The notes under the pieces are model-generated. The model searched no databases, was not told the DNA's origin, and was given only the letters and a program-made list of their open reading frames with translations. This document shows positions 41,750 to 53,893 of a DNA stretch of 64,000 nucleotides, piece after piece. Source of the DNA: Catonia carolina (lineage: Eukaryota; Arthropoda; Insecta; Hemiptera; Achilidae); contig JAQMRL010000008.1 of assembly GCA_035578175.1 (NCBI GenBank), positions 92,306,541-92,370,540 of the forward strand, written 5' to 3'. The translations under genes and the position numbers were made by a program. How positions within the stretch are numbered: the stretch's first letter is position 1; each line of letters begins with the position of its first letter.

Positions 41750-43519
41750 AATACGGAAATATTGATAGAAAAATTCACTAACAAAAAACCGGGGAATATA
41801 ATGTGTGACTGAATAAGAAGTAGAAAATCGAACGTTTTATGTAGTAAATTTTTTGATCCTATTTTTAAAAACAATGTACAAGTGTATTGTAAGATAAAAG
41901 AAATTCATATTCGTGGCTGTTCTTTTTTATTTCACTAGCTTGCTTACTGTTTTCTGCATGCTTTCTCTTTGCATGTATAGTAATGTAGAAGTATTATGTT
42001 CAAAACAAGAACGAACGGGTAGATTATATAACACAAGAAAATCGGGAATACATTTTCTCAAATAGATTACGGTGTAGTAAAAATAACGAAGGAGTTGGCA
42101 AATTTTGATCACGTGTACAATATATAGGAAATATACTGACTAGATTATCATTTCTCTTGCTTGTATTATGCTAAGATTACATCTCCAATATGGTGACGTC
42201 GATTTGTAGCGTATCGATAGAAATATCGAACATGTTTTGTCACTATCGATTACAGTTTTTTAAATTTCAGTACATAACATTATTGAAAACTGCTTTACAA
42301 TGCAAAAATCAAATTTATGCATACATCTTCTTCTTCTTCTCCTTCTTCTTCTTAGAGTGTCGATTCCATCAATACAGATTGATTGGCTATAATTATAGTA
42401 AATCACTCTCTATCATGAACCACCCTCTAAAGAAACATGGTTGTCCGGTCTCTAATATTCTTAAACCATGTTTAAGGGGTAGTCAACCCAGAAAATGAAA
42501 ATCAAAACTTCTGGCTATAATTTATCATTATTTATTTAAATGAAAGAGTAATTTACTAGTAACGATCTACCATTTGAACCAAGCCAAAAAATTAATTACA
42601 GCCCCTAATATAAGGGTGAGGTTGGAAAAGCGGGCTTTTACAGGGAATCAAATATTTCAGGAACTAAGAAAGATATCAACATGATTCTTATGCTACAAAA
42701 TACAGAAAATTGCTGTCTATTATCTGTTGTATGCACTTGTATGTATTTTTTATTACACGAAATTTATAGAAGAAATCCATATTTTCAAAAACATTTATTT
42801 TATGTATTCACAAATTATTTTTTAACTAAATTCCTATTAAGTTATTTGTAATAATCATTCTACAGATAATAGAGCAAGAAATTATGAACAATTGAAAAAA
42901 ACATCATCCAAATACCTCCAATACAAACCAAAATATTTAATTCCCAGAATGTACAAAACGTCCAATCATGCAAAAACCACATTTCCGGAAAACTTAAAGT
43001 TAAAGGAATAATTTCACTCGCCTTGCTAGTGAGCTTTATTTTAAACAGATGTTTTTATAACTTTTTGTCAACAAACAAAGTGAACAAATGTCGTGATTCA
43101 GAAAATTTTAAACTTCAAATAAATGCAAAAAACAATCGAAATAAAAAAAATCATCTTCTTGAGTTGACTACCTCCTTAAGAATAAATTTCAAGACACTAC
43201 GAGAACTGAATCTGGGATCTTCCTTTTTGCTACCCTGCCCAGCACGTTAACTATTAGGGAAGACGCCAACTAAATATTAATATTACATTAAATAAAACAA
43301 AAAATTAAAAATACGACATTGTTTAAGATTGTTAAGTACGTATAAATAGTTACAGAGCCGGAAAGTTTTTGGGGAGAAGCTTTCAGACACTTCCGAAAGG
43401 TTGTTCCGGTGTACTTATTAAAGCAATTTATAAGCGATCAACAATACACTAACCGTAAAGTAAGTGTTGTTCTCATTTCCAAAACACGCTTTCAAAAAAC
43501 TGAAAAACAAATTTTGATA
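41750..43519. other. Unassigned DNA with a (CTT)n run
   Basis: CTTCTT repeats at about 42329-42354 could be the antisense tail of an RT relic, since ~130 bp of less AT-rich sequence follows (to ~42480), but I cannot identify coding motifs. The frames at 42190-42498 and 43023-43250 match nothing I know. Confidence 0.3.
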
Positions 43520-43650
43520 AGATCTGAAAATATATTTAATATATTTGATCAGAAAATATATTTAGATCTGAAAATATATTTCATATATTTTCTGATCAAA
43601 TATATTAAATATATTTTCTGATCAAATATATTAAATATATTTTCAGATCT
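43520..43650. repeat. Perfect 44 bp inverted repeat bounded by AGATCT
   Basis: 43520-43563 (starting AGATCTGAAAATATATTTAA) is exactly repeated in reverse complement at 43607-43650, with a 43 bp spacer. The spacer contains further copies of the same words (AGATCTGAAAATATATTT and ATATATTTTCTGATC) and can itself fold. GATCAG/CTGATC and ATATATT blocks alternate throughout. Confidence 0.95.
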
Positions 43651-44059
43651 AATAACAAACTTTGTTCCCACTTTATTTTATTATAATTATTCACAAATCT
43701 GTAATACAAGTGAATGGGATGGGAAAAAAATAACAAATGACTACGGCTTGTAGGAGAACAGAATTCAATAGCAGGACTAGAAGGGACTTCAAAATTTTTC
43801 TTTTTAATCTAAAATTAATGATTAGAATAATAACATTTTTGTAGCTGAAAAATAGACAATTGCGTATTGAGGTCCGACCTCCAGGAACCTTATAAACGTC
43901 GATATGGGTTATCACGTAGGTTAATAGATGACAAATTATGTTTTGAAGATTTTTTAAATATTTCATTTCTGTAGTAAGAATCTTTTTCTACGACCAATTA
44001 CTGCTATATTACTTGTTTTTTTATCTTTTTTATAAAATCCTATTTTCTACTAACATGTT
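43651..44059. other. Unassigned spacer
   Basis: No gene or repeat recognised. Confidence 0.3.
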
Positions 44060-45220
44060 TCGGTGAACTCTAGAGTACTTTAATCTATTCCTGTAACCGG
44101 AGGTTCCTGAGTAACCAGTAAAGACTTGTATATATAATTAACCAATATTAATATTACCAACCAATCCTGAGTAACCTTTCAGTAACTAAAGAGTGTTTTA
44201 AACTATTTCAGTAACCTGAGGTTCCTGAGTAACCTGCAAAAACTTGTGTGTATAATTAAACAATCCTGAGTAACCTTTCAGTAACTAAAGAGTGTTTTAA
44301 ACTATTTCAGTAACCTGAGGTTCCTAAGTAACCTGTAAAGACTTGTGTATATAATTAACCAATACTGAGTAACATGTCAGTAACTTAAGAGTACTTTAAA
44401 CTATTCTAGTAACTTGAGGTTCCTGAGTAACCTGTAAAGACTTGTGTATATAATTAACCAATACTGAGTAACTTGTCAGTAACCAAAGAGTTGTTTAAAC
44501 TATTTCAGTAACCTGAGGTTCCTGAGTAACCTGTAAAGACTTGTGTATAAAATTAACCAATCCTGAGTAACATGTCAGTAACCAAAGAGTTGTTTAAACT
44601 ATTTCAGTAACCTGAAGTTCCTGAGTAACCTGTAAAGACCTGTGTATATAATTAACCTATCCTGAGTAACATATCAGAAACTTAAGAGTACTTTAAACTA
44701 TTCCAATAACTTGAGGTTCCTGAGCAACCTTTAAAGACGTGTGTATATAATTAACCAATACTGAGTAACTTGTCAGTAACCAAAGAGTTTTTAAACTATT
44801 TCAGTAACCTGAGGTCCCTGAGTAGCCTGTAAAGACCTGTGTATATAATTAACCAATCCTGAGTAACCTGTCAGTAACTTAAGAGTGTTTTAAACTATTC
44901 CAGTAACCTCAGGTTCCTGAGTAACCTGTAAAGACCTGTGTATATAATTAACCAATCCTGAGTAACCTGTCAGTAACTTAAGTGTTTTAAACTATTTCAG
45001 TAACCTGAGGTTCCTAAGTAACCTGTAAAGACTTGTGTATAAAATTAACCAATCCTGAGTAACTTCAGTGATTAAAGTGTTTTAAACTATTTCAGTAACC
45101 TGAGGTTCCTAAGTAACCTGTAAAGACTTGGGTATAAAATTAACCAATCCTGAGTAACCTGTCAGTAACTTAAGAGTGTTTTAAACTTTTCCAGTAACCT
45201 CAGGTTTCTGAGTAACCTAA
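44060..45220 (+). repeat. Minisatellite, 12 units of ~97-101 bp
   Basis: The marker GGTTCCT (or one-base variants) recurs at about 44103, 44222, 44319, 44418, 44518, 44616, 44716, 44814, 44912, 45009, 45104 and 45203. Each unit has the order CCTGAGTAACCTGTAAAGAC, TGTATATAATTAACC, CCTGAGTAAC, TCAGTAAC and TTTTAAACTATT. The 8-mer AGTAACCT and its variants occur three to four times per unit, so the unit itself arose from a shorter repeat. Units differ by a few substitutions and small indels. Confidence 0.97.
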
Positions 45221-46533
45221 AGTGGTGGTCAGTTTAATGCATAAGTACCTCTATGTTATATTTAAGAGAAAAAAAATACTCTTTCAGAATACTGAATTAT
45301 CTATTTGTGTGACTTATTCTCTAGTATTCAAGCAGAGTTATACAAACGTTTAATTACAAAAATAATGTATTGTACAACGAACAAGATTTATAATACATAT
45401 TTTAAACCAGTAGAAAAGCCCGGGGAAACTACTCTTAAACAGAAGGATAATAAATTAATAATGGTTGCTGAAAATATTACAACTAATAAATTAGAAAACT
45501 ACTACATAAAAAAGTACTTAAAAAAATATTATTTTAATATTACATTATTATTAGGTAATATAAGTATACTTAATGGATTTGTAAACTTAAAATTTTAATT
45601 TTCGAAAACTTTACTAGCATAATAAAAAAATCGAATTAAAAGAATACGGTACAGTGATTTAACTGAACAGTAGTAAAAAAAAAACGAAACGTAGTAGTAT
45701 AGTTAATACCGAAATAATTATTACAATACAGATAGCTCTTACTTTTTTCCTAAACAAAATAACGTATTCTTGTTCTAGTAACAACAGTTTAAAAAAGTAA
45801 TAAAAATGCTACTCATCTATCTCATAGAGTAACAAAATTCTTGTATAATGCTGGGCTGCTAGCACCACCACAAAGCAACAGAATATCTATTCGTGTTTCA
45901 CAACATCTCTTTTATTAGAAAGAGATAGAAAAACAAATACGGACAATAGAAGAAAAAGATAGAACCAGGATAAACATTAGATAAAAAGAGAAAGAACGAT
46001 AAACTAGAAAGAAAAGAATGTTTTAGAGAAAAAGGGGGGTAAAAAGAGTAAGCAGTTTGATAGCCGGGTTTTTCCGTTTTGACCCTCCATTTTTTCTTCT
46101 CTCTTTTTATGAGTGCTGTTCTTTTTATGCTATACCAACGCTTAGAGAAGCTCGTAAAACCTTGAGACGAGAGGACTGTCTGAATTTCCCCCCCTTCCAT
46201 CCTTACATCCACTTTACCCTTCCCACTTTATTGTACACAGAGAACCACAAAACAATTTATTGTCTGTCCTTTTCTATATGTGTTTTCAACTAAAGTGGTA
46301 TCAACATTGCTACACCGAATAGGTACAAGTTGAATTAAAAAGAGTAGTATACAGAACTACATCTGACGTAATAAACTTTTTATACTTTTTCTAATTAATC
46401 ATTACATTAAAACTATGTCACATTATGAAAAGCAAAAAAAGAAAAACAATGTTATAAATTAGCAATTAAATCATCCAATCAATACAAATGAGATCACTCA
46501 TAATACAGGCGTAGAGAAAAATACCTTGAAACA
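45221..46533. other. Unassigned AT-rich DNA
   Basis: The frames at 45305-45598 (97 aa) and 45898-46212 (minus) look like chance. The latter lies in a purine/pyrimidine-biased stretch. No gene is recognised. Confidence 0.3.
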
Positions 46534-47316
46534 AAAAAATATCTGGTGTGAAACACTCGCATGACTTTCTCTTGCCAATGCAAATAATTTAAACAAAATA
46601 ACCAAATAATAAATAAATATTAATAAATAATAATAAAATAGTGTATTTGATTATATACACTTTTGTCGAAAAAACCATAGTTAGGCTGAAATCTTTAAAG
46701 AAATCGATTTTTTACACGTTTTCGTGAGAAAACAATTGCTAATTCCCGCTAAACTAGGCGTTATACAAAAAAATATTATAAATAAATGTTGTAGGATTTT
46801 AAAATCTCTACAACTTTTCTTACATAGCTACATTTTTGCGTTAAAATGCATATTTAAGTCGCAATCTTAAAAAAAAAAACAAATTTTTTACGAGAAAACA
46901 ACCTCCCCAAGAATTTCAGCAGACATGACGGCTACCCTATCTTGTAAAGCATAAAAAATTTAGTAAACGAGGCGATTTTTAAAAAAATCGTAGGTCCCGT
47001 TTTTGAGAAAATCGCAAAAAAGTGAAAAATGACACGAATGAACTACTACTTCCGGTGGACCGATTTTGATGAAAATGTTCGTGTCAGGTCCTCTAGTGGT
47101 ATCTAACTTAAGTTTCAAGTTCGTACGATGTTCCGTTCTTGAGATATTCTGTTTACACACACACAGACAGACACACTGACCAATCACTAAAAACATGTTT
47201 TTTGGGTACGGGGGTCTGAAAACGTGCAGATCCGGTGAAAACTCGATTTAAAATAATCGATATGAAAACAATACTCTCCTTCCTATATATTCAAATAAGC
47301 AAGAGAAAGTAAAAAA
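46534..47316 (-). mobile_element. Family G element with internal replacement
   Basis: Both ends are present, but ~200 bp next to the hairpin end are replaced by an AAT/AAATAA-rich stretch (about 46586-46640). It joins directly to the next G copy. Confidence 0.8.
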
Positions 47317-47715
47317 ATCTGGTATGAAACACTCACACTACTTTTATCTTGTTGATGCAAATAATGAACAATATAACATTAGTAATAAAACATTAAAATT
47401 AAACAAAACAACTAACCTCAAAAAACAGAACCTCATTTTAATCCATGAGTGAATGATGCAAATAGAAAACTAACCTTAATTTGGCTTAATAATACGGAAA
47501 ATCAATATTTGACGCTAAACTAGGCTCTAAAGCAAAAATGCTTAAATAAAACTGGTAGTTTTTTAATTTTCTATAAATTTGACTATATACACTTTTAGTT
47601 TTAAAATGCATACAACGGCTTAAAAGAGAATCGGTTTTTTTTACAGATTTTCATGGAAAAAAACCAGAATATCGCTAAACTAAGCGTCACTAAACGCGCC
47701 GTTAAACTAAGCTAA
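47312..47715 (-). mobile_element. Family G element, hairpin half, tandem with the previous copy
   Basis: It starts AAAAATCTGGTATGAAAC directly at the AGTAAAAA end of the copy before it and stops at a family A fragment. Confidence 0.8.
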
Positions 47716-47922
47716 ACCAGGGTTTGGCTGTATAATGAAATTCATTACTTTCAGAGGAGATAACTCTGACTATTGTCTTTTACACCTGTATCTCTTCTGT
47801 TCTTAAATGCTTCAGTCATATAATTGGCTAACTTTGTGATAAGAAACAGAACTATTTTTGTAGCCCTGGAACTAGCAGATTGAATGCAAATAATTTAACA
47901 CTTCACCTGTCTGTTATGTGCG
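47709..47922 (+). repeat. Family A, 3' half
   Basis: From GGGTTTGGCTGTATAATG to CACCTGTCTGTTATG. The 5' half is missing. Confidence 0.75.
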
Positions 47923-48005
47923 TAATATGGAATATATCTTATGCTTATTAAGAATGGCGCGATTGCTCTAAGCAAAAAAATCTGTCAAATGCTCTACACT
48001 GTTTA

Positions 48006-48175
48006 ATTTGGCTGGTCCGTGGTGTAGTTGTCAGCGCAACTGGCTACTACGCCGGAGTCCCGGGTTCGATTCCCGGTCAGTTCTGGCATTTTTTCATCTA
48101 TAAATCACTTCAGATCATTACCTACGCATAAGCCCAAGGCTTATGTAGGCATCATTACTCAATAAAAAAAATATA
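48006..48175 (+). mobile_element. tRNA-derived SINE, family E
   Basis: A box GTGGTGTAGTTGTCAGCGCA and B box GGGTTCGATTCCC are followed by a short body with a stem-loop (CATAAGCC and GGCTTATG) and an A-rich end. Second copy at 55800-55925; possible head fragment at 26385-26446. Confidence 0.82.
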
Positions 48176-49214
48176 TAAAGGTAAATTCAAAAGATTGTGA
48201 AGTACTAACACATAAAAATCAATGAGATTGTAAAACAATCAATTATAAATCCATTTGGATTCAGTAATTCAAAAAGAAAGAAAATTTGGTGTGAATTTTC
48301 ACGAACGAGAAATTAAACCTAACATTAAACATACAGCTAAGAATCTTTTGAAAACACTCATAACCTCAAATTTTAACAAAACTTAACAGACATTAACGTT
48401 ACACCTTATTTAAACAGAAAAAAGAAAATTAAATAAAATGTTGATATTATTAATAAATAAATTTCAATTATAAATAATATATAACAGAATTTAATTTAAC
48501 ACTGCGTTCACGGAAAATTAATATTAAATTTAACAAAACATAAATGACACAAGAAAATAAAATGAAAATAATTATGCGACAGAGAAGTTTCACTAGAAAC
48601 GACATTTAAACTTTCGTAAATGTCATTTTGAACATTCATGTTACAAGATTCGTTACGTACAGGACAAACTTTGTACTGTATTTCAGTGACAAAATAGTGA
48701 TTGTATTTAAATATGAGTAAGTAATTTATAATGAAATATATTTTCAGGAAATTAACAAACTAACATATAAACAGAACAGATTTAAGAAATTAAATGACAA
48801 GTGTAAAAGTCCTAGGACATTAACAACAACTACGTATGTTAGTAAAGTTTAACTTTTTAGTAACATTAATTTCAATATAGTCAATGTAATGAAAATCTAA
48901 TTGGAAGAAAATCTCCTTCGAGTTCTACAATAAAGTTCTTTGATTCCTTTACTTTTTAATCTCTAATGAAATTTAATAATATTATCCGTCAGGGGAAATA
49001 TTAAGTCAATGTAAGGAAAATGAACGATTAATTTTTTCAATTTTGTTCTTGAGGAAGAATAAATAATGAAACCGTTTATTAGAAAATGTCACTTCGTTAC
49101 TTTTCATAAAGTTTAGAAATATCAATGAACTTGAACATAGAAAGACTTTCAAAATATTGATATAATGTAAACAAATTTATCATCTCTATAATGTTTCAAT
49201 TTGAATTTAAAATT
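48176..49214. other. Unassigned AT-rich spacer
   Basis: No gene or repeat recognised. Confidence 0.3.
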
Positions 49215-49510
49215 ACTGGGAAGGCTGGTCGAAGAGAAATTTTATAGAAAGATCCTCCGCAACAAGGAAAATGAACGATTAGAAGAAGAAGACTAAAATT
49301 CTACGGACATCTGTATAGAATGGATGACAACCGGTTGAAAAAAACAAATTTTTAAGATACTTAATAATTTTAGACCTAAGGTGTCGGATAAAGGGGTCGC
49401 GATCCGCGGGGTCCGGTAGATAGGTGCATGCCGAAACAGGTCTTGGGCCATAATCCTTGAGTTTTGGTGACGAAGAAGAAGAAGAAAAAGAAAAAGAAGA
49501 AGAAGAGGTG
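49215..49510 (+). pseudogene. Non-LTR RT C-terminal relic with (GAA)n tail
   Basis: RRRLKFYGHLYRMDDNRLKK is the recognisable C-terminal motif of arthropod RT elements (FxGHxxRM). Later, GTCTTGGGCC, ATAATCCTTGAG and GGTGACGAAGAAGAAG closely follow the end of the relic at 24090-24561, so both belong to one family. Stops and frameshifts are numerous. Confidence 0.6.
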
Positions 49511-49807
49511 TCGAATAATTGGTTAAAGGAAGACAGAAAAGATATTAAGAAAACTTAATAAACCGAACCAAACTCAGACAACTAATTACGGACATCCATG
49601 AAAAGCTAAAACATAACACCGGGTGGAAAGAAGAAATCCCTACAGTGAACAAATACTGAGCAAAAGGGCTGCATAAAGAGCTTCAAGAAACGTCTAAAGT
49701 CACTTTACGTAACACTATACGAAGACAAAAAAAACAGAGTGATTCAAGAAAAGTTATCAGTGTTTTCAAAGCACATTCTGAAGGTCAAGAGAAATAAAAA
49801 AAACTTC
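49511..49807. other. Probable further retroelement-derived DNA
   Basis: Fragments such as NWLKEDRKDIKK resemble the region following FxGHxxRM in the same elements, but frames are broken. Identification is uncertain. Confidence 0.3.
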
Positions 49808-49937
49808 ATAAAACATATGTTTTTTTAATTCAAGGGGCCTGAAAACGTGTATAACAGGTGAATACTCGATTTGGAAAATTTACTATGAAAACAATACCTT
49901 CCTTCCCTTTATATTCATACAGGGCAAGAGAAAGTAT
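49808..49937 (-). mobile_element. Family G fragment, start end only
   Basis: AATTCAAGGGGCCTGAAAAC, ACTCGATTTGG and GGCAAGAGAAAGT form the first ~130 bp of G in reverse. Confidence 0.7.
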
Positions 49938-50857
49938 TAATATTAAAAACAATAAATAATATGGCCACCAATGTAATGTTGGGATAACACAGTGGATTAT
50001 TTTTCACAGACTACACGTAAGTGAAAACGTAAAAGATATGTTTTAACAAAATTACTTGGGTTTTCTAATGGTTTGAGCTTAAATCAAACAGTTTTTATTT
50101 GAAATATTACATATTTTTTAATTTGATAATTTTTCTGACTTATTGATCGAAAGAAATATTTTCAACATACTTCTTCAAAACGTTGGAGGGATCATCAGAA
50201 ATTATTATTAATGGATAATATAATTGAATTCATTTCTTTTATAATTCTTATTACATATAGAATATTTTTGAAATATATTTTAAGGTTAGATTTTAATTTT
50301 GTTTCTAACATTTTATGAAAAAAAATCCAGAGGGAAATTCTTGACACAGTATTCATTCCATGCACGCTCATCTATTGAAATTATGGAACTTTGGAAAGGA
50401 AAAGATTTCTCTTTTTCTTATTTCTATAACCACCCCTCACTACCTCTAACTGTTTATATCATTCTAAAAATCACCCCTGGGATTTCACAGTCACAAATAG
50501 ATCTCGCTTTTATTCCTTCTTCCCTTTTACTATCCCTACTATTACTAGATTTCTTATTAAAGCTACAGAAACATAGATTATATACGATACGACTAGAAAG
50601 AGAAAAGTCCGGAGCAAAAATTTTCACATTGCCTCCCAGGTGAATGCACACGCATTTTCGTCGCATGAACGCATTCGTGCAAACATACATACATCACATT
50701 TATTTCCTCTTCGTTTATCTACTCTATTTTTTTAATTTTAAACAAAATCCTGGTTTTTCTCTAAGAAAAATCACATAAAACGGAATTCTACAAAAAGAAA
50801 CGTTTTTATAGTCCATATTTAAATTTAATTCAAATTTATTAAATAAACTACAAAAAA
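49938..50857. other. Unassigned AT-rich DNA
   Basis: The frame at 50299-50643 (114 aa) is the longest unclassified one here. It has no recognisable domain and no repeat relationship, and it is probably chance. Confidence 0.3.
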
Positions 50858-51023
50858 TCTGGAGGGTAATATTGAGGGTATGAATTGTAGAAGAAGGCAA
50901 AGGTTAGAATATTTAAAGTAAATTACAAAAGATGAAGGGTGTTGCAGATACATAGATATAAAACGACTTGCGCAAGATAGAACAGCTTGGAGAACTGCAT
51001 CAAATCAGCCAATGACATAAAAA
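50858..51023 (+). pseudogene. Non-LTR retrotransposon RT C-terminal relic
   Basis: It matches the last ~165 bp of 2443-2787: GGAGGGTAATATTGAGGGTA, ACGACTTGCGCAAGATAGAA, then TTGGAGAACTGCATCAAA and a stop followed by an A-rich tail. It has in-frame stops. Confidence 0.7.
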
Positions 51024-51080
51024 AATACAAAAATAAAAAATTATTGGTTTCTATGCTACTGTAGGAAAAAAGTGACTAGC

Positions 51081-51425
51081 TTTCCGCGGATTTGAACCAC
51101 GGAATGTTCGTCTCAGTAAATCAGCTGACTCGCGGGGATGACTTGACCACTTGACCAAACCCAGAAGTTCAAGTGTATCTGACGCAAAAATAGTTCGTGA
51201 ATCAATTCAAAAATAGTTTTAGTGTATCTGACGTAAAAAATTATAAAAGCAAAAGTACAAAGATTAAAACAGCTGACTCGTGTGCTTTACTAGGATTTGA
51301 ACCACGGAACCTTCGTCCGTAAATCAAGGTGACTCGTAGGGACGACTTTACCACCAGACCAACCCCTTAGTAGTTCAAGTGTATCAGACGCAAAAAATTT
51401 ATTAGAGCAAAAGTAAAGAGAAAAG
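51081..51425 (-). mobile_element. Tandem pair of tRNA-like SINE heads (F-related)
   Basis: On the minus strand two heads with A boxes (TGGTCTGGTGGTAAAGTC and TGGTCAAGTGGTCAAGTC) and B boxes (GTGGTTCAAATCC) lie ~205 bp apart. Both are linked to GCGTCAGATACACTTGAAC upstream. The body of family F is absent, so this is a relative and not a copy. Confidence 0.65.
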
Positions 51426-52616
51426 TGTACGATTTTTTTATAACTTTATCAGATACTTTGTGCAGCAGAAATTCGTCTATTTCTACCAAAACTCTATGAA
51501 AATCGGTCCTCATATAATTGACGAGTCTAGAAATTCGCGGGGGATATTTTTAATTGCCTGGTAAACATCGTGAAAGTTTATTTAATAAAAAAGTAAACCT
51601 CCGCTAAATATTTCTATACACAGAACAAAAATTGTACTTTTAGTGGATAAAATAATAAATTTATGAATGCGAGCGGGAATTTGCTAGATATTAAAATATA
51701 TAATGAAATTAAAATTAATACAAAATATAATGAAATACATTACGATATAAATAAATTTACAAGATTCTGCATTCATGAACTGTTAAATTTCGCAAATATT
51801 TAATTACAGGAGAATGTAATATATTCAAGAAATAAAGGAATTTATGTAAAGCATATGAGAAATTTTCATAAATAATGAGTAGAATGAAAAACTAAATATC
51901 TATCTACATTTCTACAACATTAAAATCGATTTGTAAAAGAAAATACAGATAGGTAGATAAATAGAATGAATAAACAATAGGGATAGAAAGAAAAAGAAAA
52001 TTCAGAAAATGAGTGTACGGTTGCACATTGGAAAACGCTATAGCGATGTAGGAATAGAACTGGTGCAAAGCTGAATGGTAGAGGGGAGATGTAGAATGAG
52101 ATTTTGTAGTGGGGGAAGGAATAGTGGTCAGGGGGGTAAGAGAAGACATGAAAAAGAGGAGATCTGAAAGAAAGGAGATAGAAAATTGGGTAAGTAGTAG
52201 TGTACAGAATATTGAATTGAGGGTACGGTAACGTGAAAAGAGAAAGACAGAGAAGGTTTGGAATAGCTAAAGTAAGATTAATAAAACGGGAAATTATGAT
52301 ACATCCTGAGAAAATAGCAAACAAAAGTAAGGAACGTAAAAGGATTCTAACGTAGGTTAGTAAAAGATACGCCTAAATTGACATACTGAAATAATAATCT
52401 AGTATAGTCATTTAAACCATAAAAACGGCTATTAAAAAGAAGGGTGTGAGTTTAAATTAATAACGGATTAAGAGGGGTCACTCGTAAATTTTTTATACGC
52501 ATGCGCTGTTTTAATAAAAAAAAAACACTAGACGAAATCGTAAAACACAAAAACGTAAGTAGAAACGTAAAACAGAATAAACTTACACATTAAAATTTTT
52601 TCGAGTTACATGCCCC
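51426..52616. other. Unassigned DNA, partly purine-rich
   Basis: The minus-strand frame at 51920-52324 (134 aa) comes from a purine-biased + strand and is rich in Phe, Ser, Leu and Tyr. No domain is recognisable. I do not call a gene. Confidence 0.3.
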
Positions 52617-53517
52617 TTTTTACTTTCAGTTGCCTATATTAATATATAGTAATAAGGAAAGTATTGTTTTCATGTCGATTTTTCGAAATTGAGTTTTCAC
52701 CGGATCTACACGTTTTCAGACCCCCTAAACCCAAAAATTATGTTTTTAGAGATTGGTGTGTGTGTGTGAACAAAATATCTCAAGAACGAAACATCGCACG
52801 AACTTGAAACTTAAGTTACATACCACTACCGGACCCGACACGAACATTTTCATCAAAATCGGTCAACTGGAAGTAGTAGTTTATTCGTCATTTTCACTTC
52901 TTTGCGATTTTCTCAAAAACGGCTCCTACGATTTTTTTTTTAAATTGCCTCATTTACTATATTTTTTATACTCTACAAGATAGGGTAGGCGACATATCTG
53001 CTGAAATTCTTGGAGAGGCTGTACTTTCGTAGAAAAATATGGTTTTTTAAGATTGTGGCCTTAAAATGCATTTTAGCGCAAATATGTACAATAAAAGTTG
53101 TAGACAATTTAAAAATCTACAACCTTTCTTTCAAACATTTCTTTGCATAACGCTTATTTTAGCGGTGATTTGTAATTTTTTTCTCACGAAAATGTATAAA
53201 AAAAAGGATTGTTTAAGACTTTGGCCTTAGTATGCATTTTACGACAAAAGTGTATATAATCAAACTTATAGAAAATTAGAAGATCTACTTCTTAGGCTAA
53301 AGCATTTTTCTCTAGAGAGGCAAGTTTAGCGCGAAAGAGTGATTTTCCGTGTTATTAACCAAACTCAGGTTAATTTTCCTTTACATGATTCACTCATGAT
53401 TAATATTAGGTTTTTTATTTTTGTTTATTTCTAATGTTTTATTACTAATATTAGGTTACATTGTTCATTATTTGCATTGTCAAGAGAAAGTTGTTTGTGT
53501 TTCACACCAGATTTTTT
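52617..53517 (+). mobile_element. Family G element, full length
   Basis: Starts TTTTTACTTTCAGTTGCC (one change) and ends CACCAGATTTTTT. Very short TG run. Confidence 0.85.
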
Positions 53518-53529
53518 AATTTTCCACAA

Positions 53530-53893
53530 CAGGCAGGAGGAATATTAAATTATTTGCAGTCAATCTGCTAGTTCCAGGGCTACAAAAAAATAGTTCTGTG
53601 ACAATTGTATGACTGAAGCAATTAAGAACAGAAGAAGTCGAGGTTTAAAAAACATCAGTCAGAGTTATCTTCTCTGAGAGCAATGCATTTCATTCTACAG
53701 CCAGACCTGATTGTAAATGAAGTACCTAAATGTGTCATTCGCAGGGTGAAAAGTAGGTGTTTTTCAGAGACCCAAGTATGCTGATAAGCATACTTTTTTA
53801 CTCAGTGAAGAAGGCAAGTTAAACCACTCCTCGTTTTACCTTGTAAAGCCTCTAAATTTTTAAACCAGTCTTCCGATTGATTACCAAAACAAC
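53530..53893 (-). repeat. Family A copy, near full length
   Basis: From GGCAGGAGGAATATTAAATT (3' end) to CCAAAACAACAAC (5' end). It starts ~12 bp after the end of a G copy. Confidence 0.8.

Noticed and set aside
44060..45220. Regular ~98 bp repeats resembling a CRISPR array
   Set aside because: The whole unit is repeated with no unique spacers, the DNA is eukaryotic, and there are no cas genes.
48006..48090. Possible functional tRNA gene
   Set aside because: Boxes are good, but 5' and 3' ends do not pair and a second copy with the same tail exists at 55800.
50299..50643. 114 aa + strand frame as a host gene
   Set aside because: No recognisable domain, splice context or conserved neighbour; such a length is possible by chance in 64 kb.
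51920..52324. 134 aa minus-strand frame as a membrane protein gene
   Set aside because: Hydrophobic composition reflects strand purine bias; no start context, domain or repeat-independent support.
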